DNA of 64,000 nucleotides from Actinomadura rudentiformis (GTDB taxonomy: Bacteria > Actinomycetota > Actinomycetes > Streptosporangiales > Streptosporangiaceae): contig NZ_WBMT01000025.1 of NCBI RefSeq assembly GCF_008923185.1, positions 62,001 through 126,000 of the forward strand. Direction: 5' to 3'. The notes beneath the pieces are model-generated. The model saw only the letters and a program-made list of their open reading frames with translations. It had not been told where the DNA came from and did no database searches. A program made the position numbers and the translations under genes. The number at the start of each line of letters is the position of its first letter. Within the stretch, counting starts at the first letter, position 1. This document shows, in pieces, positions 1 to 8,189 of the stretch.

Positions 1-716
1 GCGGGGTCCTCGGTACAGAGCAGGAGCGCGGCCTCGGCCATCGTCTCCTCAGGCTCCGACGGCCAGCCGGGTACCGCTGCCGAGGCATGAGCGGTCGCCA
101 CGCCCCGGTTCGGGGCGAGGGTGTTGACGGCGATGTGGTCGTCGTAGAGCTCCATGGCCGCGCCTGTGCTCATCCGGTCGATGAAGGCCTTCGTTCCGCC
201 GTACAGGACGGACCCGGCGAGCGGGTGCGGCGCGAATGGCGGGCCGACCCGTGGTCCCGCCTGGCGCGAGGACAGGTTGACGATCCAGCCGGCGCCATTC
301 CTGCGCATTCCGGGGATGACGGCCTTCATCAAGTCCCACGTGTTCCACACGTTGGTCTCGACCGAGTCCTCGAACCACTCACGCCGCATGTCGGGGAAGA
401 GGGTCTCGTAACGGCGAGCCGCGGCGGCATTGTTGATCAGGATGTCGGCGGTGGCGCCGAACGCGTCCTCGATCTGGGCGACGAGCGCGGGACGGTCGAT
501 CTCCTTGCGGCCGAGGTCGGCGACGAACGCACGAGCGTCGCCGCCGTCGGCGTTGATCAGCGCGACGGTCTCTTCCAGCGAGCCCTCGTAGGCGCCCTGG
601 CCCGGACGGAGGGTCCGGGAGACGGCGGCGACGGCGATGCCTTCCGAAGCGAGACGGCGGGCCATGGCGCGGCCGATCCCGCGGCTGGCGCCGGTCACGA
701 TGGCGAGGTGGGTCAC
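1..716 (-). CDS. SDR-family oxidoreductase, 3' end beyond window
   Basis: This is a short-chain dehydrogenase that uses NAD(P)(H). The N-terminus carries the cofactor motif TGASRGIG, followed by the NNA motif and the catalytic Ser (NLSS) and Tyr-x3-Lys (YGGTK) in the usual order. It starts at a GTG whose first bases overlap the TGA stop of the upstream dehydrogenase gene (GTGA), so it is the last visible gene of the operon running from 5659. About 238 codons are present and the C-terminus lies outside the window. A hydroxyacyl-CoA or hydroxysteroid oxidation in side-chain degradation fits the context, but the substrate is not shown. Confidence 0.85.
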   Translation of the reverse strand, partial: MTHLAIVTGASRGIGRAMARRLASEGIAVAAVSRTLRPGQGAYEGSLEETVALINADGGDARAFVADLGRKEIDRPALVAQIEDAFGATADILINNAAAARRYETLFPDMRREWFEDSVETNVWNTWDLMKAVIPGMRRNGAGWIVNLSSRQAGPRVGPPFAPHPLAGSVLYGGTKAFIDRMSTGAAMELYDDHIAVNTLAPNRGVATAHASAAVPGWPSEPEETMAEAALLLCTEDP

Positions 717-1825
717 GCGGACGCTCCGATCGGGGGGACCTGGTCGAGGAGGTCGCCGAGTTCGGCCTCGATCGCGCCCGCAGAGCCGAGCGTGAACGCG
801 ATCTGACGACCCCAGAGGAAGTAGCGGTGGATCGGATAGTCGACGTCGGCGCCGATACCACCGTGCAGGTGCTGGGTCGCGTGGACCGCCCGAAGCCCTC
901 CGGACGACGCCCACCATTTCGCGACGAGCGAGGCGGCTCGGGCCTCGTCTTCCTCTCCTCTGTCGGTGTGCCAGGCGGCCTTGTACGTCGCCAGCCGGAT
1001 CCGCTCGGTGTCGAGATGGGCGTCGGCGGCTCTGAGCGCCACCGCCTGGTTGGTGGACAGGGGACGGCCGAACTGCTTGCGCTGGGACGTGTAGGAGGCG
1101 GTGATGGCCACCGCCTCCTGGCACACCCCGGTCGACAACGCGGCCAGCGCGATGCGCGACCGTGTGCGGACACGGTCCACGATCGTCGCGCCCTCGGCCT
1201 CCATGAGATCGTCTGACGACAGGCGCACCCGATCGAAGACGAGGGTGGCGCTGCTCTCGTGGTCGGTGACCGAGATCGGCGTGATCTCGAGGCCGGCACG
1301 GTCGGCCGGCACGATCGCCACGTGGGTTCCGGCCGCGTTCGTCGTGAACGGCACGACGAACGCCGTCGCGACAGGGCCCGCGGTCACGGCGGCGAGTTCA
1401 CCGGACATGACCCAGTCACCGCCGTCCTTCGTGGCCCGCAAAGCGAGCCGCTCGAAGGCTCCGGTGACCACGGTGCCGCCGTCGAGGATGCCGGGCAGCC
1501 ACCGTTGCCGCTGGGACTCGCGGCCGTACTCGGCGATCGGCATGGCGGCACCCGCCACCACGGCCCAGACGGGGACGGGAGCGACCCGCCGGCCCTGCTG
1601 CTCAAGGACGGCGACGAGGCCGAGCATGCCCAGTCCCGCGCCGCCGGCCTTCTCCGGCAACGCGAGCCCGATCAGGCCGGACTCGGCGAGCATGCGCCAA
1701 AGGTCGGCGTCGAATCCGCCGCGGGCCTCCATCTCTCGCACCCGCTTGATGTCGGCCCTGTCTGTGAAGATCTGCTCGGCGAGGCCGCTGACGGCCTTCA
1801 GGTCGCCGCTGAGGGTGAATTCCAT
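713..1825 (-). CDS. Acyl-CoA dehydrogenase, FadE28-like non-catalytic partner subunit
   Basis: This 370-residue protein has the acyl-CoA dehydrogenase fold but belongs to the shorter partner type. Its C-terminal part reads HGGIGADVDYPIHRYF and it lacks the catalytic Glu region (GTNEI) found in its neighbour at 1825-3030. In mycobacterial steroid side-chain degradation such proteins (FadE28 type) form alpha2beta2 enzymes with a catalytic partner. The start codon shares one base with the stop of that partner, which supports a fixed heteromer. It probably oxidises a shortened steroid side-chain CoA ester; the exact chain length is inferred only from the igr-like context. Confidence 0.85.
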   Translation of the reverse strand: MEFTLSGDLKAVSGLAEQIFTDRADIKRVREMEARGGFDADLWRMLAESGLIGLALPEKAGGAGLGMLGLVAVLEQQGRRVAPVPVWAVVAGAAMPIAEYGRESQRQRWLPGILDGGTVVTGAFERLALRATKDGGDWVMSGELAAVTAGPVATAFVVPFTTNAAGTHVAIVPADRAGLEITPISVTDHESSATLVFDRVRLSSDDLMEAEGATIVDRVRTRSRIALAALSTGVCQEAVAITASYTSQRKQFGRPLSTNQAVALRAADAHLDTERIRLATYKAAWHTDRGEEDEARAASLVAKWWASSGGLRAVHATQHLHGGIGADVDYPIHRYFLWGRQIAFTLGSAGAIEAELGDLLDQVPPIGASA

Positions 1826-3030
1826 CAGTTCCCGCCGTTCTTGGGCTCGGGCTTGCGGCGGGCAGCGATGGCCATGCCGAGGCTCTTCGCCGCGACCAGC
1901 TCCCGCATGACCTCGTTGGTGCCACCGCCGAAGGAGTTGTTCTGCGATCGGCGGGCCATCGCCTCGACACGGCCTTCGATGGCGGCGCCCGGGGAGCCGG
2001 GCCGCAGCAGTCCGGCGGCGCCGAGCACCTCCTGGAGCATTCCGTACGCGGCTATCACCGACTCGGTGCCGATGACCTTCGCACCGCCGGAGTCCCCTCC
2101 GGTGAGCGTGTTGTCAGCGACGTCGGCGACCAGCCGCAGGTTGACCAGGTCCGAGGCACTGAGCAGCGCGTAGACCTGTGCGAGCTTGGCCCTGACCCAG
2201 GGCAGGTCGTACACGACCCCCTCGCCGAGTGGTGTCGTCTTGGCCCAGGCAAGGGTCTCGTCGAAGAGTTCGTTTGCGATGCCGCCTCGGGCGGCCAGCG
2301 CGACCCGCTCATGGTTGAGCTGGTCGGTGAGGAGCTTCCAACCACCGTGCAGCTCGCCGACGAGATTGCCGACCGGGACGCGGACGTCTTCGTAGTACGT
2401 CGCCGACGTGCTGTGCCCGCCGACGGTCTCGATCGGGGTCGCCGAGAAGCCCGGCGCGGTGGTCGGCACAGTGATGATCGAGATGCCCCGGTGGCGCGCC
2501 GCCTCGGGATCGGTGCGGGCCGCGAGCCAGATCCAGTCCGCGAAGTCGCCGCCGCTGGTGAAGATCTTGTTGCCATTGATCACGAACTCGGCGCCGTCGA
2601 TCCGTGCCCTCGTCGTGAGGGACGCCAGATCGGTGCCGGCGCTCGGCTCGGTGTAACCGATTGCGAAGGTGAGCTCGCCGGCGAGGATGCGCGGAAGGAA
2701 GTACGCCTTCTGCTCGTCGGTCCCGTGCCTCATCAGCGTGGGCGCGACGGTGTTGAGGGTGACCAGCGACAGCGGCGCGTCGGCACGGACGGCCTCGTCG
2801 TAGAAGACGAACAGTGCCTCGGGGTCCTCGCCGCGGCCACCGTACTCCTTCGGCCAGCCGAGCCCGAGCCAGCCGTCCTTCCCCATCTGCCGCAGGATGC
2901 GGTCGAACGTCGGGCCGCCCTCGTTCTGCTTCCGTAGCTCCTCCCGGTCCCGCGGGCTGATGGTGGCGGTGAAGTACTCGCGCAACTCCTTACGCAGCGC
3001 CTTCGAGGCGGGGGACAGGTCCGGGTACAT
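1825..3030 (-). CDS. Acyl-CoA dehydrogenase, FadE29-like catalytic subunit
   Basis: This is a 401-residue FAD acyl-CoA dehydrogenase. It contains the flavin-contact segment FAIGYTEPSAGTDLASL and, near the C-terminus, GGGTNEVMRE with the catalytic-base Glu. I start it at 3030 rather than at the longer ATG at 3060, because AAGGAAG lies just before the 3030 ATG. It follows the Ltp2-like gene by 49 bases and is coupled to the partner subunit gene at 713. The pair matches FadE28/FadE29 of the mycobacterial igr operon in content, though gene order differs. Confidence 0.88.
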   Translation of the reverse strand: MYPDLSPASKALRKELREYFTATISPRDREELRKQNEGGPTFDRILRQMGKDGWLGLGWPKEYGGRGEDPEALFVFYDEAVRADAPLSLVTLNTVAPTLMRHGTDEQKAYFLPRILAGELTFAIGYTEPSAGTDLASLTTRARIDGAEFVINGNKIFTSGGDFADWIWLAARTDPEAARHRGISIITVPTTAPGFSATPIETVGGHSTSATYYEDVRVPVGNLVGELHGGWKLLTDQLNHERVALAARGGIANELFDETLAWAKTTPLGEGVVYDLPWVRAKLAQVYALLSASDLVNLRLVADVADNTLTGGDSGGAKVIGTESVIAAYGMLQEVLGAAGLLRPGSPGAAIEGRVEAMARRSQNNSFGGGTNEVMRELVAAKSLGMAIAARRKPEPKNGGN

Positions 3031-3079
3031 GGTCACTTCCTTCGGGTCGCGCGCACGCACACGTCGATGTCCACTCGGC

Positions 3080-4258
3080 TCACCGCTCCACGCTGAGGAC
3101 GAGCGCGCTGTGCGGAACGGGCGACCCTCCGGTGACGAGGACGTTGTCGATCTGCTTCCCCGGCTGGTTCACCGAGGTGCCGCGGATCAGCCGGACGCCC
3201 TCGGCGATGCCGTTCACGCCATGGACATAGGCCTCGCCGAGCTGGCCGCCATGGGTGTTCACCGGCAGGAGACCGTCGAGCTCCAGGTTGCCGTCGGCGA
3301 TGAAGTCCTTCGCCTCACCGCGCTTGCAGAAGCCGTACTCCTCCAGTTGCAGCAGCAGCATGGGGGTGAAGGCGTCGTAGAGGATCGCGGCGTCGATGTC
3401 CTCCGGGCCGATGCCGGACTGGTCCCACAACTGCCGGGCGACCAGTTCCACCTCCGGCATCACCTCGATCTCATCGCGGTAGTAGCTGCTCATCGAGATC
3501 TGCTGCGGACCCACGCCCTGAGCAGCTCCGGTGATGACGGCCGGGGAGTGGGGCAGGTCGCGGGCGCGCTCGGTGCTGACGATCACCAGCGCCTGGCCGC
3601 CGTCGGATTCCTGGCAGCAGTCGAGCAACCGCAGCGGGTCGGCGATCAACGGTGATGCCTGATGGTCGTCGAGCGTGATGGGGCGCTGGTAGTACCAGGC
3701 CTTCGGGTTGTTCGCCGCGTACTTGCGGGAGAGCACGGACACCGCGCCGAAGTCGGCGCTGGTCGCCCCGTACTTGTGCATATAGCGGCGGGCGAGGAGT
3801 GCCTCCTGCGCGGCTGGCGTCAGCAAGCCGTAGGGATTGATCCAGTTGCGGTACTCCTGGTCGGTGTTGTGCGCGTAGGCGAACGGCGGCGGACCCGATC
3901 CGAAGCGGTGGCCGGAACGCTCGTTGAACGCGCGGTAGACCACGACGACGTCGGCGACACCGCTGGCGACGGCGAGCGCGGCCTGCTGAACGGGTGCGCA
4001 TGCGCCGCCCCCGCCGTGCGGGATGCGGCTGAAGAACGTGAGCTCCGGGATGCCGAGCGCCCGGGCGACCGCGATCTCCGGGTTGGTCTCCATGGTGAAC
4101 AGGGCGAAACCGTCGACCTCGTCGACACTGATCTGGGCGTCGTCGAGCGCGGCGAGCACGCACTCGCACGCCAGCCGCCACTCGCTGCGGCCCGATTCCT
4201 TGGAGAACTCCGTCGCCCCGATGCCCGCGATCGCCGCCTTCCCGGCGAAGCCGTTCAC
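3080..4258 (-). CDS. Ltp2-like thiolase-fold aldolase
   Basis: This 392-residue protein is of the SCP2-thiolase/lipid-transfer family, with an N-terminal AIAGIGATEFSK and a C-terminal NTHGGQLGEAYVHG segment. In steroid degraders, Ltp2 works as a retro-aldolase with a DUF35 protein and releases propionyl-CoA to leave the 17-keto steroid. A DUF35 gene lies two genes upstream (4653-5111), and the intervening gene is a ChsH1-like hydratase, so the whole Ltp2/DUF35/MaoC set is present. The start overlaps the stop of the hydratase gene (ATGA). Family and context support the role; the aldol substrate is inferred. Confidence 0.85.
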   Translation of the reverse strand: MNGFAGKAAIAGIGATEFSKESGRSEWRLACECVLAALDDAQISVDEVDGFALFTMETNPEIAVARALGIPELTFFSRIPHGGGGACAPVQQAALAVASGVADVVVVYRAFNERSGHRFGSGPPPFAYAHNTDQEYRNWINPYGLLTPAAQEALLARRYMHKYGATSADFGAVSVLSRKYAANNPKAWYYQRPITLDDHQASPLIADPLRLLDCCQESDGGQALVIVSTERARDLPHSPAVITGAAQGVGPQQISMSSYYRDEIEVMPEVELVARQLWDQSGIGPEDIDAAILYDAFTPMLLLQLEEYGFCKRGEAKDFIADGNLELDGLLPVNTHGGQLGEAYVHGVNGIAEGVRLIRGTSVNQPGKQIDNVLVTGGSPVPHSALVLSVER

Positions 4259-4656
4259 GCGTTCACCGACTCAAGGGTCACCCGGGCGGTGACGTGCACG
4301 CCGCGGGAGTTGGTGCCGGTGACCTTCAGGGTCGCCTCGCGTTCTGTCCGCTCGGTGACCTCGCCGCGGAGCACCAGCGTGTCCCCCGGAAAATTCGGCA
4401 GACCGAGTCGCAATGACACCGCGGTGATCCGGCCCTCCGGGCCCGTCCAGTCGGTGACGTACCGGTCGACGAATCCGTTCGTCGTGTTGATGCTCATGAA
4501 GATGTCGGGGGCGCCGCGCGACCGGGCTTTGCCGGGGTCGTGGTGCACGTCCTCGAAGTCCTGGGAGGCGATGGCTCCGGCCACGATGGTGGTCCGGTCC
4601 AGGACGACCTCCAGGTCGGGAAGGACGGTTCCGACGGTGAGGTCGGGAAGGCTCAT
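4255..4656 (-). CDS. MaoC-like enoyl-CoA hydratase subunit, ChsH1-like
   Basis: This 133-residue single hot-dog protein carries the hydratase segment QDFEDVHHDPGKA, with Asp and His in the expected spacing. ChsH1 of the mycobacterial igr operon is of this size and forms a hydratase with the MaoC half of ChsH2. The gene is coupled by ATGA overlaps to both the DUF35 gene upstream and the aldolase gene downstream. It probably hydrates the C17 side-chain enoyl-CoA before aldol cleavage. Confidence 0.85.
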   Translation of the reverse strand: MSLPDLTVGTVLPDLEVVLDRTTIVAGAIASQDFEDVHHDPGKARSRGAPDIFMSINTTNGFVDRYVTDWTGPEGRITAVSLRLGLPNFPGDTLVLRGEVTERTEREATLKVTGTNSRGVHVTARVTLESVNA

Positions 4657-5111
4657 GGGGTCCTACCTTCTTGGAACGTGGGGCTCACCGGCCGCAGCCG
4701 GGGGAGCACCTCGCCGTGCGCGTGCTCGGTGAAGACGACTTCCATCGCCATGCCGATCGTCAGCTCGGCCGGATCGGTGCCGCCGATGTCCGCCACGATC
4801 CGGGTGCCCTCGTCGAGGTCGAGGAGGCCGACGGCGAGCGGATAGGTGAAGGCGGAGTCCTGCGGCCGGTGGACGACGGTGTAGCTGTGCAACGTGCCCC
4901 GTCGTGAGGACTCGATCGTGTCCCAGTGGAAGGACCGGCAGTCCGGGCAGACAGGGCCGGGCGGCTGGCGCAGCGCACCGCAGTCCCCGCAGCGCTGGAT
5001 GAGCAGCTTGCCCTGACGGACGCCCTCGAACCAGAACGCGTTGTCCTGCGTGACGATGAGTGGAGGGACGCTGCTCCGGCGGACCTGGGCGCCGGTCGTC
5101 GGGTCGTTCAT
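4653..5111 (-). CDS. DUF35 OB-fold/zinc-ribbon protein, ChsH2 C-half-like
   Basis: The 152-residue product has a rubredoxin-like zinc ribbon (CGDC, then CPDC 12 residues later, about residues 41-58) followed by an OB-fold (YTVVHRP...YPLAVGLLDLDEG), which is the DUF35 layout. In ChsH2 of mycobacteria this domain is fused to a MaoC domain and binds Ltp2. Here it is a separate gene, preceded by a separate MaoC gene whose TGA stop shares its last base with this ATG. It most likely partners the aldolase at 3080-4258. Confidence 0.88.
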   Translation of the reverse strand: MNDPTTGAQVRRSSVPPLIVTQDNAFWFEGVRQGKLLIQRCGDCGALRQPPGPVCPDCRSFHWDTIESSRRGTLHSYTVVHRPQDSAFTYPLAVGLLDLDEGTRIVADIGGTDPAELTIGMAMEVVFTEHAHGEVLPRLRPVSPTFQEGRTP

Positions 5112-5659
5112 CAGCCGTCCTTGTTCGCGGGCCGGAATCGCAGCAGCCGGAAGTCCTCCTCGGCGACCGGAACGCCATCACCGTCGACGTACCGCTTGCT
5201 CAGCGTGACGAAGTGACCGGGTCCGAGGGCCGTCTGCTTCAGCGGCGAAACCGAGTCGATCGTGAAGAAGCAGGTGATGCGGTCACCGGGCCGGAGCTCA
5301 CGCAGGTAGCGCTGGCTTACATCGGTCGCCACCACCGAGGTGAATCCAGCCTCGTCGAGCAGGCTCATCAGGCGGGAGTACGCGAAGTCCTCCCTCTGTC
5401 CGGCTTCCCGCAGGGCCTGGACCTCGCGCCACCGGCGATAACCGTTCATCACCCAGGTCGAGATCATGGCCGGTGGGCAGATGATCCCCTCGCGTCCGGT
5501 GGCCCGGGCGGCATCGGCGTCGACGTACACCGGATTGCGGTCGTCGACCGCCTCGACCCAGTTGCGGATCATCGCCTCGTTGACCGCGTAGCGCGCCACC
5601 CGCGGAGGCTCGGCCTCGACCCCGCCGAAGGCGTCGAGATCGAGTTGCTGCGCATGCAC
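5111..5659 (-). CDS. MaoC-like hydratase N-terminal half, ChsH2 N-half-like
   Basis: This 182-residue protein resembles the FAS1-like N-terminal dehydratase region of MaoC proteins (WVEAVDDRNPVYVD, then GIICPPAMISTW, then LRPGDRITCFFTIDSV). I choose the GTG at 5659 because GAAGGAGG precedes it; the reading frame stays open further upstream but has no such site there. It is the first gene of the igr-like operon. With the hot-dog protein at 4255 it should form the hydratase, and with the DUF35 gene it equals a split ChsH2. Confidence 0.82.
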   Translation of the reverse strand: MHAQQLDLDAFGGVEAEPPRVARYAVNEAMIRNWVEAVDDRNPVYVDADAARATGREGIICPPAMISTWVMNGYRRWREVQALREAGQREDFAYSRLMSLLDEAGFTSVVATDVSQRYLRELRPGDRITCFFTIDSVSPLKQTALGPGHFVTLSKRYVDGDGVPVAEEDFRLLRFRPANKDG

Positions 5660-5749
5660 CGTTGTCGGCCTCCTTCGCCGTAGCGGGCCCCACCGAGGCC
5701 CCCTGGATCTCGGAGTCTGTCGCCGCCTCACCGACCGGTCATCGCGTGA

Positions 5750-5764
5750 TCCCACTGAGCGGAA
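5750..5764. promoter_or_regulatory. Palindromic activator-type site, divergent igr-like/FadE operons
   Basis: TCCCACTGAGCGGAA is an imperfect copy of the recurring palindrome TCCCGCTnAGCGGGA. Exactly 30 nt from its right edge lies AACACT (5795-5800), and exactly 30 nt from its left edge, on the minus strand, lies CAGACT (5719-5714). One site could therefore drive both the minus operon from 5659 and the plus operon from 5856. Confidence 0.6.
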
Positions 5765-5855
5765 GCGGCACTGCCGCGAGAGGGCCCCGACCGGAACACT
5801 GCAGCGAGAAGCCGCAACGTCCGGCTTCACCTGGGCCTGCCTGAAGGAGACCTCT

Positions 5856-7040
5856 ATGCACTTGGCGGAGACGGAAGCACAGGCGACGATGCGCGCGCGT
5901 CTGCGCGCGTACTTCGCCGAGGTCATGACTCCGGAGCTCCGCCACAGGTTCCGCAACGGTTACTACGCCGAGGACGCGACCGATGCCTACCGAAGCGTGG
6001 TGCGACGCCTTGGTGAGGACGGATGGCTGGGCATCGGGTGGCCGAAGGAGATCGGTGGCCAGGGGCTCTCCATGGTGGAGCAGGCCATCTTCAGTGACGA
6101 GGCCGCCCAGGCGGATGTGCCGTTGCCGTTGCTGACGATCAACAGCGTCGGGCCGGCCATCGCCGCCCACGGGACGCGGGAGCAGCGAGAGAGCCTCGTC
6201 CCCGGAATCCTCCGCGGTGAGATCCATTTCGCGATCGGATACTCCGAACCTGAGGCCGGCACCGACCTGGCCTCGCTCACGACGCGCGCGGTCCGCGACG
6301 GCGGCGAGTACGTGATCAACGGCCAGAAGCTCTGGATCGGGATGATGGAGGCGGCCGACTACATCTGGCTCGCGGTGCGAACCGACCCGGATGCCCCCAG
6401 GCATCGCGGCATCTCGGTGCTCATCGTGCCGCGGAACGCCCCGGGTGTCTCCTCGACCCGGCTCCGTACCCTCGGTGATCACTCGGTCGCCGCCGTCGGC
6501 TTCGACGACGTCCGGGTACCGGTGGAGAACTGCATCGGCGGTGAGAACAACGGCTGGGCGATGATCACCGGTCAGCTCAACACCGAGCGGGTCGCGCTCG
6601 TGTCGACCGCCCCCGTGGAACAGGTGCTGGCCGAGGTCCGGCGGTGGGCGGCCGAGGCGAGGTCCGGTGACGGTTCGCCGATGCTGGACGACCCGGCCGT
6701 GCGGCAGGCGTTGGCCCGGGTTCGAGCGGAAGTCGAGTTCCAGCGGCTCCTGAACGCCAAGCTCGCGACCGCCGTCGACGCCGGCCGGCTCGAACCCGCC
6801 GAGGCGTCCGCCGCCAAGGTGTACGGCTCGGAGCTGTTCGGCCGCGGCCGGCGGCTGCTGTACGAGGTCGTCGGGCTCGACGCGGGCCTCGACGGGAACT
6901 CCCCGGACGCCGTCGCCGGTGGCGCGTTCGCCAAGGGAGCGGGCTCCGCGAACGTCATGACCTTCATCGGCGGCGCGAACGAGATCCAACGCGACCTGAT
7001 CGCGCAGCTGGGCCTCGGGCTTCCGCGCGCCCCCCGCTGA
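5856..7040 (+). CDS. Acyl-CoA dehydrogenase, catalytic subunit
   Basis: This 394-residue FAD acyl-CoA dehydrogenase has the flavin-contact segment FAIGYSEPEAGTDLASL and the C-terminal GGANEIQRDLIAQLGLG with the catalytic Glu. GAAGGAG stands before the ATG. It is first in a seven-gene plus-strand operon and is followed after 35 bases by a partner-type subunit. It strongly resembles the catalytic subunit at 1825-3030 on the other side of the divergent promoter, so the two pairs look like an old duplication with different chain-length roles. Confidence 0.9.
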   Translation: MHLAETEAQATMRARLRAYFAEVMTPELRHRFRNGYYAEDATDAYRSVVRRLGEDGWLGIGWPKEIGGQGLSMVEQAIFSDEAAQADVPLPLLTINSVGPAIAAHGTREQRESLVPGILRGEIHFAIGYSEPEAGTDLASLTTRAVRDGGEYVINGQKLWIGMMEAADYIWLAVRTDPDAPRHRGISVLIVPRNAPGVSSTRLRTLGDHSVAAVGFDDVRVPVENCIGGENNGWAMITGQLNTERVALVSTAPVEQVLAEVRRWAAEARSGDGSPMLDDPAVRQALARVRAEVEFQRLLNAKLATAVDAGRLEPAEASAAKVYGSELFGRGRRLLYEVVGLDAGLDGNSPDAVAGGAFAKGAGSANVMTFIGGANEIQRDLIAQLGLGLPRAPR

Positions 7041-7075
7041 CCGGCACCGACCAGGAGCAGGAGCAGGAGTCGAAC

Positions 7076-8188
7076 GTGGACTACAGCTACGACGAGCAGG
7101 AACAGGACGTCGCCGACCTCGCCGCGAGGATCATCGGAGACGCCGCCGTACCGGAGCGTCTGGCGGCATGGCAGGCCTCTGGCGAGCCGGTCGACCGTGC
7201 GCTCTGGACGGAGCTCGCCAAGGCCGGCCTGATCGGCATCGCGCTACCCGAGGAGCATGGTGGAAGCGGCGCGGGTTTCGTGGAACAGGGCATCGTGATC
7301 GAGGAGGCGGCCAAGGCCGCATTGCCGCTCTTCCTCACCGAGGCCGTCGTCATGGCCGCCCTCCCCATCAGCCGCTACGGCACCGAGGAGCAGCACCGGC
7401 GCCTGGTGGCCCCGTTCGCCGCCGGAGACCTGCTCCTCAGCTCGGCACCGCGGCGGGCGTCGACATCGTCTCCCGGTTTCCGGGCCAGGCCCGACGGTGA
7501 CGCATGGCGGATCGACGGCGCGATGTCCCATGTGCCACTCGCGGCGGACGCCGACCGCGTTCTCGTCCAGGTCACCGACGATCAAGGCCGTACCGGGCTG
7601 CTCCTCGTCGACCCGGAAGGGCGGGGCGTGACACTGACGCCCCACACGTCCGTCGATCGCCGGTTGCGGTGGCGGCTGACGCTCGACGACCACCAGGTCC
7701 CCGGCGTTGACGTTGTGACCGCTCCTGGCGGTCTCACGGAGGAGGCGGAACGCTGGATCGAGGCGGCGGAGACCGTCGCGCGATGCCTGGAACAACTGGG
7801 GACGGTCGAGACCGCACTGCAGATGACGGCGTCCTACGCCTCGGAGCGGAGGCAGTTCGGGCGGCCGATCGGTACCTTCCAGGCGGTATCGCACAAGCTC
7901 GCCGACGCCTATATCGACGTTCAGGCGATTCGGCTCACCGCCTGGCGCGCGGCATGGCTCCTCGACCGGGGGACGTCCGGGGGAGAGGAGGTGGCGATCG
8001 CCGCATGGTGGGCGGCGGACGCCCCGACGCGCGTACTGGAGGCCGCGATGCAGGTGCACGGCGGCATCAGTGTCGACCTCGACTATCCGCTGCACCGGTA
8101 CTTCCTGGCGGCGCGGCAGGGGTCCTGGGCACTGGGCGGTCCATCCCGTATCCTCGCCGCCCTCGGCGACGCGATGGCGGCGGCCTGA
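7076..8188 (+). CDS. Acyl-CoA dehydrogenase, partner subunit
   Basis: The 370-residue product is a partner-type acyl-CoA dehydrogenase. It ends with HGGISVDLDYPLHRYFLAARQ and has no GTNEI-type catalytic segment, as in FadE28-type subunits. It starts at a GTG with AGGAG before it. It has the same length (370) as the partner subunit at 713-1825, which supports a duplicated pair. It probably forms a heteromer with the protein encoded at 5856-7040. Confidence 0.87.
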   Translation: MDYSYDEQEQDVADLAARIIGDAAVPERLAAWQASGEPVDRALWTELAKAGLIGIALPEEHGGSGAGFVEQGIVIEEAAKAALPLFLTEAVVMAALPISRYGTEEQHRRLVAPFAAGDLLLSSAPRRASTSSPGFRARPDGDAWRIDGAMSHVPLAADADRVLVQVTDDQGRTGLLLVDPEGRGVTLTPHTSVDRRLRWRLTLDDHQVPGVDVVTAPGGLTEEAERWIEAAETVARCLEQLGTVETALQMTASYASERRQFGRPIGTFQAVSHKLADAYIDVQAIRLTAWRAAWLLDRGTSGGEEVAIAAWWAADAPTRVLEAAMQVHGGISVDLDYPLHRYFLAARQGSWALGGPSRILAALGDAMAAA

Positions 8189-8189
8189 C

